DNA of 64,000 nucleotides, from assembly GCA_900109435.1 (NCBI GenBank), contig FNZT01000006.1, positions 62,001-126,000 on the forward strand, written 5' to 3'. The DNA comes from Ruminococcus sp. YRD2003. Its GTDB lineage: Bacteria; Bacillota; Clostridia; Oscillospirales; Ruminococcaceae. The notes beneath the pieces were generated by a model. That model worked only from the letters and a program-made list of their open reading frames with translations, was not told the origin of the DNA and did no database searches. A program made the position numbers and the translations under genes. Position 1 is the first letter of the stretch; every line of letters begins with the position of its first letter. Shown here one piece after another: positions 24,733 to 32,577 of this stretch.

Positions 24733-25923
24733 TCAAGTCGCAAGCCAATTAGCAATGTCAAAGATCCTTATACCTTCATATTGGTATTCATCATGGCGAG
24801 TCCTTGCAATCAATATCTTAGGATAGGCGTCCTGAATGGAAAGCAGAGGAGCAACTTCACGCTGAAAGGTCTTATCATCGGTGATGTTATCTGAGACCTG
24901 GATATACAGCTTTTCATCTCTCTTGATCGCTACGAAATCGACCTCTTTTTTATATAGAACGCCAACATATACTTCGTATCCTCGACGCAGAAGTTCTATT
25001 GCTACGATGTTTTCGAGAACTCTGCCGTAGTCAAGATTCTTTGTTCCGAGCTTTGCGTAGCGGAAAGAGTGATCGCTGAGATAGTATTTTTCGGTAGTTG
25101 AGAGATATTTCTTTCCCTTTATATCATATCGGCGTATCTTATAAAATGCAAAGGCGTTGCAGAGATACTGCATATATGAACCAATGGTCTTATGGTTGAT
25201 CTTATCCTTGTTGCTGTTAAATGTATCTGCTATAGTTCTTGCAGATGTGAGATTTGAGATATTATCCATAAGGAAATCTGAAAGCCTGTCCATAAGCGCT
25301 GTATTACGTATCTTATACTTTTGGCGAATATCCCTGATAATCAGCGTGTTAAAGACCTCGGCGATATAGTCATACTTGGCTTCCTGAGCCTTATATACAT
25401 AGGAACCGGCCATACCGCCTTCGCTGATATATTTATCAAAGGCATTGTATAAATCGGTGTATCCGAAGTATTTCACATATTCGGCAAAAGAGAACGGATA
25501 GACTTTGATCTCAAAGGTACGGCCTGTTAATAGTGTTGCAAGGTCAGAACTTAACAAGAACGCATTTGATCCAGTGATATAGATATCGAACTTTTCCGAA
25601 GCGTGAAGTCCGTTGATAGCTTTCTCAAAGTTATTGCACATCTGTATTTCATCTATAAGGACAAAATTCTCAACGCCTTCCTTATACGCAGCATTGATAT
25701 GATCGTACAAGGGACGATATTCTGTCAGGTCATCATATTCAGGAAGGTTGAAATTGATATGGATTATATTGGCATTTGGTATATTAGCGGTCACATAGTG
25801 CTTGAACGCTTCAAGAAGTTTTGACTTTCCGCTACGTCTGACACCAGTGATTACTTTAACATCAGGCGTACCTATTGCATTTATAACTTTATTCAAATAA
25901 TCATTTCGTTCTATCAGCTTCAT
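24733..25923 (-). CDS. AAA ATPase with DUF4143
   Basis: 396 residues. Walker A GVRRSGKS (about 27-34), Walker B FVLIDEIQM, sensor ITGSNAFLLSS, and a DUF4143 C-terminal half ending with KKEVDFVAIKRDEKLYIQVS (nuclease-like core DxxE/Q). It belongs to the same broad family as the gene at 18313 but to a different subgroup, with about 35% shorter spacing between the two domains. AT-rich relative to the core genome. Function unknown; often strain-specific. Confidence 0.88.
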   Translation of the reverse strand: MKLIERNDYLNKVINAIGTPDVKVITGVRRSGKSKLLEAFKHYVTANIPNANIIHINFNLPEYDDLTEYRPLYDHINAAYKEGVENFVLIDEIQMCNNFEKAINGLHASEKFDIYITGSNAFLLSSDLATLLTGRTFEIKVYPFSFAEYVKYFGYTDLYNAFDKYISEGGMAGSYVYKAQEAKYDYIAEVFNTLIIRDIRQKYKIRNTALMDRLSDFLMDNISNLTSARTIADTFNSNKDKINHKTIGSYMQYLCNAFAFYKIRRYDIKGKKYLSTTEKYYLSDHSFRYAKLGTKNLDYGRVLENIVAIELLRRGYEVYVGVLYKKEVDFVAIKRDEKLYIQVSDNITDDKTFQREVAPLLSIQDAYPKILIARTRHDEYQYEGIRIFDIANWLAT

Positions 25924-25960
25924 AATCTCTCACGCTCCTTATAAAGTATTATACCACATC

Positions 25961-26099
25961 TATTTCCCAAAATCAAGATTTATTTATTTTTGGGAAATAA
26001 ATTGTTTGCGTTTCAAAGTGCAAATTTTGCACTTTGGAGTTTCACTTTGAAATCAAGTATCAAAAAGAATGAATCCAGCTCCGTGATAGAGTTGGATTC
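25961..26099. repeat. Three stacked inverted repeats upstream of the ATPase gene
   Basis: The 440-bp gap 25924-26363 has no gene. It holds (i) TATTTCCCAAAA / TTTTTGGGAAATA at 25961-25997; (ii) CAAAGTGCAA / TTGCACTTTG at 26014-26036, which competes with TTTCAAAGTG (26011-26020) / CACTTTGAAA (26043-26052); (iii) GAATCCAGCTC / GAGTTGGATTC at 26071-26099. A GTGCGGAAT direct repeat lies at ~26210-26230. Role unknown. Confidence 0.55.
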
Positions 26100-26308
26100 T
26101 TGTTGTAACGTTATTCTGACTTTAGGTTGGACATAGAATTCCTTGATGAAAAATAACGTATTATAGACACTTATTAGTATACACCCGGTGGTTTATTCTT
26201 GTGAATTCCGTGCGGAATTCTGTGCGGAATAGGTCTGAAAAATGCCTATTTTACGTGAAAAACATTTCACAACGCTGAAAATCATTTCGGTTCAGAACAG
26301 ATAAGAAG

Positions 26309-26350
26309 AGCGGCTGTATCCCGCTATTTTTCGCGATACAGCCGCTTTTC
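26309..26350 (-). terminator. Terminator of the tRNA pair
   Basis: AGCGGCTGTATC (26309-26320) pairs with GATACAGCCGCT (26335-26346), a 12-bp perfect stem, just downstream of tRNA-Ser on the minus strand. T-rich on both sides. Confidence 0.75.
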
Positions 26351-26363
26351 TCAGTTATAATTC

Positions 26364-26455
26364 TGGCGGACAGAGAGGGATTCGAACCCTCGATACGCTA
26401 TTAACGTATACACGAGTTCCAGTCGTGCGCCTTAGACCAGCTCAGCCATCTGTCC
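26364..26455 (-). tRNA. tRNA-Ser (GGA)
   Basis: 92 nt including an encoded CCA (26366-26364). Acceptor stem GGACAGA/TCTGTCC, anticodon arm CACGA-CTGGAAC-TCGTG giving anticodon GGA, a long class II variable arm (ATACGTTAATAGCGTAT) and a T arm with GGTTCGAATCC. Co-transcribed with the next tRNA, 4 nt away. Confidence 0.95.
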
Positions 26456-26459
26456 ACTA

Positions 26460-26544
26460 TGGTGCGAGTAATGGGACTTGAACCCATACGTCTTACGACA
26501 CACGCCCCTCAAACGTGCCTGTCTGCCTATTCCAGCACACTCGC
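26460..26544 (-). tRNA. tRNA-Leu (GAG)
   Basis: 85 nt including CCA. Acceptor GCGAGTG/TACTCGC, anticodon loop TTTGAGG (anticodon GAG), class II variable arm and T arm with GGTTCAAGTCC. Confidence 0.93.
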
Positions 26545-26712
26545 AAATCACAATAAATATTATACACCCTTTTATTATCAAAGTCAATAGCTTTATATTA
26601 ATATTTATTTTATAACTAATACCATATACATACAGTATATTCCTATATGGTTTTAGCAAATTGTAATAATTATTCCACAGTCATCCCTCCATTATTAGGC
26701 AAATGCTTATTT

Positions 26713-26766
26713 TTCGACATCTGAGCAAACTTTTTTCTTGCTTTTTCTCTCAGATGGTACTATAAT
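26713..26766 (+). promoter_or_regulatory. Promoter with a 0A-box-like site ahead of the Spo0A-family gene
   Basis: -35 TTGCTT (26738-26743), 17-bp spacer, -10 TATAAT (26761-26766). Upstream, TTCGACA (26713-26719) is the exact reverse complement of the 0A-box TGTCGAA, so the product may bind its own promoter. Confidence 0.55.
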
Positions 26767-26800
26767 CTATCTGTAATTTTTTTAAGAAAGGAACACAAAA

Positions 26801-27571
26801 ATGAACCAAACACAAATCAAAGTCTTAATCTGTGACAACACCGCAGAAAACGGAACAACTATCGCATCAGCACTGAAAGACCGCGGATTTATCGCTTACA
26901 CCCGCAGCAATACTAAAAAAGCGATCATTAATTCCATCCTTCTTGAAGCTCCTGATGTAGTCATCGGCTACCTCACCCTCAGTGACACCGATATTGTTGC
27001 GCTTATCAGCGAACTCCACGGGATGACTGCTTGTCTCCCAGCTTTCATTGTCCTCTCCGAACTGCACAATTCTTTCATCGAGAATCAGGTCATGAGGTCA
27101 GGTGCATCCTATTTCATGTCCGAGCCTATCGACTTCAATGAACTCGCCGAGGCTGTGGTCGCTGTCTCTAAGAGGTCCGCTGCCAAAAACTCCAACAACC
27201 CCGAGCTCCTTGTTACCGAAATGATAAAAAAACTCTGTATCCCGCCAAATCTCAAGGGCTACAGATACATTCGCACCTGCGTGCTCGAATGTCTTCGCGA
27301 CAGAACTCTACTCGATAATATCACTAAAGGGCTTTACGGTCTCATCGCCGAGAAGAACAGAACCACTCCCGCACGGGTGGAACGCGCTATCCGCAATGCC
27401 ATAGAGACTGCTTGGGAACGTGCGGACAGAAAAAGTATCGCGCTTGTGCTCGGCTACGATTACTGCTACTTCAGCGTGCGTCCGACAAACTCCGAATTTA
27501 TCGCGATGCTCGTTGACCAGATACGCCTTCAGATAAGCTCTTCTTATATTGACAGACCGATCATCGCGTAA
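26801..27571 (+). CDS. Spo0A-family regulator with degenerate receiver
   Basis: 256 residues, the usual length of Spo0A. The C-terminal ~120 residues carry the full Spo0A DNA-binding signature: LKGYRYIRTCVLE, LYGLIAEKNRTTPARVERAI and RNAIETAW, RPTNSEFIAMLVDQIRL. The N-terminal receiver fold is kept, but the key residues are changed. The acidic pocket is C-D-N instead of D-D. The phosphorylation site in PDVVIGYLTLSD has Gly56/Tyr57 where Asp is expected, and the Lys of the KP motif is Glu (SEPID). It should not be phosphorylated in the usual way. Monocistronic, with an own 0A-like box. Function probably differs from classical sporulation entry. Confidence 0.85.
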   Translation: MNQTQIKVLICDNTAENGTTIASALKDRGFIAYTRSNTKKAIINSILLEAPDVVIGYLTLSDTDIVALISELHGMTACLPAFIVLSELHNSFIENQVMRSGASYFMSEPIDFNELAEAVVAVSKRSAAKNSNNPELLVTEMIKKLCIPPNLKGYRYIRTCVLECLRDRTLLDNITKGLYGLIAEKNRTTPARVERAIRNAIETAWERADRKSIALVLGYDYCYFSVRPTNSEFIAMLVDQIRLQISSSYIDRPIIA

Positions 27572-27653
27572 ACCAACTCTGACGTATCCGCAATATGTGC
27601 CTTGCTATTTTTGCGTTTTTGTGATATTATGTTTACTGAAATGAGGTGAACCT

Positions 27654-28598
27654 ATGAGCCGCAGTCCTTTCCCCTACTCGCTCGACAACAAAAGATATCA
27701 CACACTTAACTTTTATTTACGCTCCACTTACGGAAAAAAATTCTTTAAAGCTGTGCTCGACTGCGGCTTCACCTGCCCGAATATCGACGGCACAAAAGGA
27801 ACGGGCGGCTGTATTTTCTGCGACGGCGGCAGCGGCTACTTCACCGACGGCAGCCTCGGGACTGATGTTCAGCTCGACAGAGAATACGACCGTATCTCCT
27901 CAAAACACGGCGATGTTCCCGTTATCGTCTATTTTCAGGCTAACACCAACACCTACGCTCCCGCTGAAAAACTGCGGGAGATATTCTTCCCCGTGCTCAG
28001 CCGTCCGTACGTAAAAGGGATTTCCATAGGCACGCGTGCGGACTGTCTCGCCGACGACGTAATGGAGCTGCTCTGCGAGCTGAACGAGCGTACCGCTCTG
28101 ACTGTCGAGCTCGGTATGCAGACCGTACACGAGACAACTCTCGCGCTGATAAACCGCTGCTGCTCGCACAAGGAATTCCTCATCGGCTACAGGTCACTCA
28201 AAAGCCGCGGGATCCGCACCTGCCTGCACATCATCAACGGACTGCCCGACGAAACACAGGAAATGATGATTGAAACTGCACGTCAGACTGCACTGCTCGC
28301 TCCCGATGCCGTGAAGCTGCAAATGCTGCACGTTATTCGCGGCACACGTCTCGCGGAGATGTACGCAGACGGGAAAGTGCCGCTGCTCACGCGGGACGAA
28401 TACGTCGAAACGATCGTCAGGCAGCTCGAACTTCTGCCGCCCGAAACTGTCATCGAACGCATTACAGGCGACGGCGATAAGCGCCAGCTGATCGCTCCCG
28501 AATGGAGTGCCGACAAGATAGCTGTGCTCGGCGCGATCGACAAGAGGCTCGCGGAGCTCGATACGTGGCAGGGCAGACTGTATAATGCAGTTTTTTAG
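27654..28598 (+). CDS. TIGR01212-type radical SAM protein (YhcC-like)
   Basis: 314 residues, normal for the family. The N-terminal YSLDNKRYHTLNFYLRSTYG leads to the cluster motif CGFTCPNIDGTKGTGGC then IFC, which is the distinctive YhcC-like spacing; ANTNTYAP, GTRADCL and ELGMQT are also conserved. It binds a 4Fe-4S cluster and S-adenosylmethionine; a tRNA-related role has been suggested for homologues. The ATG follows GAGGTGAACCT. Ends at a strong terminator. Confidence 0.92.
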   Translation: MSRSPFPYSLDNKRYHTLNFYLRSTYGKKFFKAVLDCGFTCPNIDGTKGTGGCIFCDGGSGYFTDGSLGTDVQLDREYDRISSKHGDVPVIVYFQANTNTYAPAEKLREIFFPVLSRPYVKGISIGTRADCLADDVMELLCELNERTALTVELGMQTVHETTLALINRCCSHKEFLIGYRSLKSRGIRTCLHIINGLPDETQEMMIETARQTALLAPDAVKLQMLHVIRGTRLAEMYADGKVPLLTRDEYVETIVRQLELLPPETVIERITGDGDKRQLIAPEWSADKIAVLGAIDKRLAELDTWQGRLYNAVF

Positions 28599-28630
28599 TC
28601 GCTGAGCAGGCATTGTAAAGTGAAATTTAA

Positions 28631-28676
28631 GCACCGTTTTCCGACAGATGTTACGCTGTCGGGCACGGTGCTTTTT
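28631..28676 (+). terminator. Terminator of the radical SAM gene
   Basis: GCACCG...CGACAG loop CTGTCG...CGGTGC followed by TTTTT; the stem spans 28631-28671. Confidence 0.85.
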
Positions 28677-28679
28677 CAT

Positions 28680-28708
28680 TTGACAGGTCTATTCAAAAAT
28701 GTTAGAAT
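28680..28708 (+). promoter_or_regulatory. Promoter of the ECF sigma operon
   Basis: TTGACA (28680-28685), a 17-bp spacer and TAGAAT (28703-28708). A housekeeping sigma-A-type promoter about 80 bp ahead of the sigma factor gene. Confidence 0.7.
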
Positions 28709-28786
28709 TGTTTCATTCCAATTATCACAAATCACTCTGATACTTCGTCATACTCTATATGGACACGAAACGGAGGTGTGGCGTCC

Positions 28787-29308
28787 TTGATATTTATGAC
28801 CATGCCCGAGGGAGCAGAAGAACGCCGCTCCTTCGAGGAATTGTACGAGCAATATAAGAACAGGGCTTATGCCGTTGCATACCGTATGCTCGGAGATGTG
28901 CATCTCGCGGAGGACGCCGCTCTTGAAGCGTTTTTCAGGCTCGCTTCAAATTTTTCCACTATCCGCAAAATGGAATATCACAAACTCGACTATTACATCG
29001 TCATAACAGTCAGAAACGCTGCAACGGATATTCTCCGCAAAGAAAAAAAGTACAAGGAGCAGCTCAAATACACCGACGAGCTCGATTCCTACGGCGACGA
29101 TATGTCGAGCTATGATATCGTTGAGCTGAAGGACTGCATCAGCCGACTGCCGCAGGAGGATAAGGATATCCTCTATATGCGGGCGGTGCTCGAGCTCGAA
29201 TACGGCGAGATCGCGCGCTCTCTCGGCATCAAGCCCGCCACCGCACGCAAGCGTCTGCAATATGCGCGCGAACGTCTGAGAAAACTCATCGGAGAGGAGG
29301 AGAAATAA
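28787..29308 (+). CDS. ECF RNA polymerase sigma factor
   Basis: About 173 residues. Region 2 includes FEELYEQYKNRAYAVAYRML and DAALEAFFRLASNF; region 4 is CISRLPQEDKDILYMRAVLE, then EYGEIARSLGIKPATARKRL. The start is read as the TTG at 28787, 10 nt behind GGAGG; a GTG inside the ribosome site (28778) and an ATG at 28796 are alternatives. Its stop overlaps the next gene's ATG by 1 nt (TAATG). Probably controlled by the membrane protein encoded next. Confidence 0.9.
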   Translation: MIFMTMPEGAEERRSFEELYEQYKNRAYAVAYRMLGDVHLAEDAALEAFFRLASNFSTIRKMEYHKLDYYIVITVRNAATDILRKEKKYKEQLKYTDELDSYGDDMSSYDIVELKDCISRLPQEDKDILYMRAVLELEYGEIARSLGIKPATARKRLQYARERLRKLIGEEEK

Positions 29309-29991
29309 TGGATGATAAACTGAAAACTGCAATTCAAGAGGTCGTAGAGTCCGAGACAGACAGCTTCCTCGCTCAGCTCGATGAGGCTCCGCACGAATTC
29401 CGCAGGAGCTATGAGGACTCGGCGCGAAGACTGATCCGCCGCAGGAAAAAGTCGTATTACCCGCTGATCTCCTCGGTCGGACGGCGCGTGATAACTGTGA
29501 TAGCGGCGGCGTCGGTCATGTGCGGGTCGGTGCTGACTGCCGCATCGATTCGCGATACGACCTACGAGATAAAACGTGAGGGCACCGAATACGGCTACCG
29601 CCTTACGGTAGACAATGACGTGGCTAAGCACTATCCCGAAACTATCGAGAACGAATACTGCCTGACCGATATTCCCGACGGCTACGAGAAAACGATATAC
29701 CAAAAGGGCGATAAGAAGATCCGCACTGTATATCAGGGGAAATCAAACGAATATATCATCTTCTACCAGTATACGAAATCTGCTTTTTACTCCGACTTTT
29801 TTTACGAAACTCAGGAGGTGATGACCGACGAGAACGACAGGCAGTACATCTGTTATACGACAAGCCACATGAAGGATAATACACATACTTTCTTCTGGGA
29901 CAATGATGAATATATATTCGAGGTATCGTCAAAGCTCGACAAGCAGGCGCTGTTTGAGGTCTGCAAGTCGGTAAGAATAAAGGATCAATAA
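29308..29991 (+). CDS. Membrane-anchored DUF4367-like anti-sigma partner
   Basis: 227 residues. A charged cytoplasmic N-terminus (~1-60), one membrane segment (~65-85, VITVIAAASVMCGSVLTAA) and an extracellular domain of ~140 residues that resembles DUF4367 (YCLTDIPDGYEKTIYQ; ITTS-like YTTSHMKDNTHTFFWDNDEYIFEV). This layout, directly after an ECF sigma gene and coupled to it, is typical of anti-sigma factors. No zinc-binding HxxxCxxC motif is present. Confidence 0.75.
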   Translation: MDDKLKTAIQEVVESETDSFLAQLDEAPHEFRRSYEDSARRLIRRRKKSYYPLISSVGRRVITVIAAASVMCGSVLTAASIRDTTYEIKREGTEYGYRLTVDNDVAKHYPETIENEYCLTDIPDGYEKTIYQKGDKKIRTVYQGKSNEYIIFYQYTKSAFYSDFFYETQEVMTDENDRQYICYTTSHMKDNTHTFFWDNDEYIFEVSSKLDKQALFEVCKSVRIKDQ

Positions 29992-30005
29992 AGGAGGAAT
30001 TCTCT

Positions 30006-31838
30006 ATGAAAAAACTTACTGCTATTCTCAGCGCCGCAGCACTGGTATCATCGCCGATACAGGCTTACCCTTCCGCCGCTGCCGACGCGGAGCTCGAATC
30101 TCTCGCTAAAAGCCTCGGCGCGGATACGGAGTACATCAGTCAGCATAACTACATCTATAACCCCAAACTGAGCGACGCTTATTATTTTAAATCAGTCGGC
30201 TGGGACTATATGAGCTTCGTCGAACTCTCCGAGGAAAGCGAATACGTGGATGAACTCGACAAGGAGGCTGTTGCCTACGCAGATTCAAGCTTCGGTATAT
30301 CTGCGCTCGAGGTCATCGCTCACAACGGGCTCATCACTCCCGCTGACATCGCTCCCGACGCCAAAAAAATGACGGATATCACTGACAGCGATGAGCTCCG
30401 CAAGCTCATAACCTCATATCAGAGCGTCAGACAAAGGTGGTCGCCGTTCTGGTATCACACCGAGTATCTGCTCAAAGGCAAGTCGCTCGCGGAGAAGGCG
30501 GAGTTGATGTCCGAGACAGCCGAGAAATGCCAGAAGGATGGTAAATACTTCCTCATTATGTATTCAAGTTTCAATACGATACAAACCGATCTCGAAATAG
30601 AGAACAGCAGGATCGCTTCCACTGAGCGAGTTCATTCCGCGGTCGGTATCGGCATCAAGGACGGAAGCTGGAAATTCAACGGCAAGTCCTACGATAAATG
30701 CGTACTCACACTCGATTCGCAGAATGTCGGATACGGCACCGACGCCTTCGACGAGAATACCTGCATCTTCATCGACTCAAAGAACGGTGAGATGTATTCT
30801 CCGATGTATTCCCCACTCTCCGAGAGCGAGCTCCACATCATCGCCGTTGACGACGATAAGCTCATAAACTACGGGCAGGCGCTTAAGCCCACTGACAGCT
30901 TCGATACGTATATAGACGATATCGTCGCGCTCGACCCCGAAGGTGACGGAGACAGCAGGTACACGATGTCTTATTCCGATAAGGAAAAGGGTGATGTCAC
31001 CATCAAGATGAATGAAGGCTTCGAGCAGTACTACAAGCGCAGAAACGGTCCAAACTTTCTCATGTTCAAGGCTGACAAGAACTGCAAATATGTCTTTGAC
31101 TATCAGAAGCTCCTTTCGTATTTCGGCGGAAGTGCATTCATCTACACCTACAATAAAAACGTAGACTACAGCTTCAGCGATTCCGACTGTCTCGCGGAGC
31201 TCGGTCCCGATAAGTACAAGTTCACTGCGCGCTATGACGAGAATAACAGTCGTCACCGCAAGGATGGCGTTATGCCCTACCGCCTCCATATAACTGCAAA
31301 ATCCGAGCCTGTCCTCGGGTGCAGAGCATGGAGCTTCCAAGGCGATACCAAGAACGACGCAGAGTTCGAGTTCACCGACGAGGGGCTCGTCATCAACGGC
31401 TCCGACGGCATCACGACCGATATTTTCGCTGACGAAATGGACGCCGATGAAGCTGCTTACATCGAAAAATCCAACGAATTCATCGCAGGAGGAAAAGTAG
31501 GTACTGATGCCTATAATATCGTTGAGGGCTTCCACAGCTGTTCTCTCACCGCATCAGGAAGGACCCTCGTAACGCTGAACGACGGCAAGTTCACGCTGAA
31601 AATCGACCTTGACGGCGACGGCAAGTTCGAGCATACGGTCGGTAAGGGCGATGTGAACTGCGACGGCAAGGTCGACGCCCGCGACGCTACTATGCTCCTG
31701 CACGGCTACTCCGCTGAGTCTATCGGCGAAAAAAGCTACGTTTTCATGGATAACGGCGACTACAACGGCGACGGTAAGGCTGACGCCCGCGACGCCTCAG
31801 AAATACTGGCTTTTTACTCAAAGAACTCGACGAACTGA
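30006..31838 (+). CDS. Secreted dockerin protein, cysteine-protease-like fold
   Basis: 610 residues. Signal peptide 1 to ~26 (ending SAAADA). A central region resembles the papain-fold proteins common in Ruminococcus dockerin sets: SSFGISALEVIAHNGLITPADI and the His/Asn part ERVHSAVGIGIKDGSW...CVLTLDSQN. Where relatives have a catalytic Cys (CxGM/CYGMS pattern) this protein has Ser. A C-terminal dockerin-like tail (GDVNCDGKVDARDATMLLHG; GDYNGDGKADARDASEILAF) follows at ~550-605. Third gene of the ECF operon, 14 bp after the anti-sigma gene. It may be a substrate or target of the system; enzymatic activity is doubtful. Confidence 0.75.
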   Translation: MKKLTAILSAAALVSSPIQAYPSAAADAELESLAKSLGADTEYISQHNYIYNPKLSDAYYFKSVGWDYMSFVELSEESEYVDELDKEAVAYADSSFGISALEVIAHNGLITPADIAPDAKKMTDITDSDELRKLITSYQSVRQRWSPFWYHTEYLLKGKSLAEKAELMSETAEKCQKDGKYFLIMYSSFNTIQTDLEIENSRIASTERVHSAVGIGIKDGSWKFNGKSYDKCVLTLDSQNVGYGTDAFDENTCIFIDSKNGEMYSPMYSPLSESELHIIAVDDDKLINYGQALKPTDSFDTYIDDIVALDPEGDGDSRYTMSYSDKEKGDVTIKMNEGFEQYYKRRNGPNFLMFKADKNCKYVFDYQKLLSYFGGSAFIYTYNKNVDYSFSDSDCLAELGPDKYKFTARYDENNSRHRKDGVMPYRLHITAKSEPVLGCRAWSFQGDTKNDAEFEFTDEGLVINGSDGITTDIFADEMDADEAAYIEKSNEFIAGGKVGTDAYNIVEGFHSCSLTASGRTLVTLNDGKFTLKIDLDGDGKFEHTVGKGDVNCDGKVDARDATMLLHGYSAESIGEKSYVFMDNGDYNGDGKADARDASEILAFYSKNSTN

Positions 31839-31931
31839 ATACGCTGCTGCCGGGTTCTTGATATATATTGTAAAATGAGGGCGTGACTTTATGCGCTCTA
31901 CCTATACGGAATATTACGAGACATTTATCGG

Positions 31932-31967
31932 GGGAGAACCTTTCTGAAGAAAGGTTCTCCCTTATTT
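31932..31967. terminator. Bidirectional terminator between convergent genes
   Basis: A perfect 13-bp stem GGGAGAACCTTTC, loop TGAA, GAAAGGTTCTCCC (31932-31961), then TTATTTATT. Serves the ECF operon on the plus strand and the methyltransferase/P-type ATPase operon on the minus strand. Confidence 0.85.
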
Positions 31968-32565
31968 ATTCCTTTGTGATGATAGCGACCGCACACGGAC
32001 AGTTGCCCTCTACTATGCGGTACTCGACTTCAGTCAGTCCTGCTCCGCGGAAGAAGCCCTTGTATGTGTCGATGTCAAATTCGCTCTTGAACTCAAAGCC
32101 TATCATTTCAAGAAGTTTCTGCGCGAAATGAAGCGAATTATTACTGTCGTTTATGTATGTCGGTATGATGACTTTTCCGCCTTTTCTGCATACTCTCAGC
32201 AGCTCAGCAAGTGCGCCGTACGGGTCGTCAAGCAGATGTATCACGTTGCCCGCTACTACCTTGTCAAAGCGCTCGTCGCGGAATCGAAGATGCATTATAT
32301 CTGCTATGCCGTACTTTACGTTGGCATACTTTCTGCATTTCGCGTAGGTCTCGCGCAGCATATTGTCAGACCTGTCGGTGACGATGAGCTGACTGCACTT
32401 CGGGGCGATGTACTTGCTGATAGCTCCCGTCCCGCAGGCACACTCAAGCACAATGTCCTCGGAGCCTATCTCTTCTGTGACTGCCTTGCCTGTGCCATTG
32501 TATACACTGTTATTGGAAAGTGTCTCGAATGCGTCGTACAGCGGCGCCACTTTGTCCCATATCAT
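31966..32565 (-). CDS. Class I SAM-dependent methyltransferase
   Basis: 199 residues. The start YDAFETLSNN and motif I LECACGTGAISKYIAP, then VTDRSDNMLRE (post-I), GIADIMHLRF (motif II) and GNVIHLLDDP (motif III), resemble UbiE/Methyltransf_11 enzymes. The Gly-rich loop is ACGTG rather than GCGTG, which is tolerated. It ends near the terminator and begins 12 bp after the P-type ATPase gene, so it is probably its second operon gene. The substrate is unknown; a role in metal or metalloid methylation cannot be claimed. Confidence 0.85.
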   Translation of the reverse strand: MIWDKVAPLYDAFETLSNNSVYNGTGKAVTEEIGSEDIVLECACGTGAISKYIAPKCSQLIVTDRSDNMLRETYAKCRKYANVKYGIADIMHLRFRDERFDKVVAGNVIHLLDDPYGALAELLRVCRKGGKVIIPTYINDSNNSLHFAQKLLEMIGFEFKSEFDIDTYKGFFRGAGLTEVEYRIVEGNCPCAVAIITKE

Positions 32566-32577
32566 TGCTGTTTCTCC

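Noticed and set aside
18313..25923. The two DUF4143 ATPases as a single defence system
   Set aside because: They belong to different subgroups, are 5 kb apart, and have separate promoters with gene debris between them; no shared partner.
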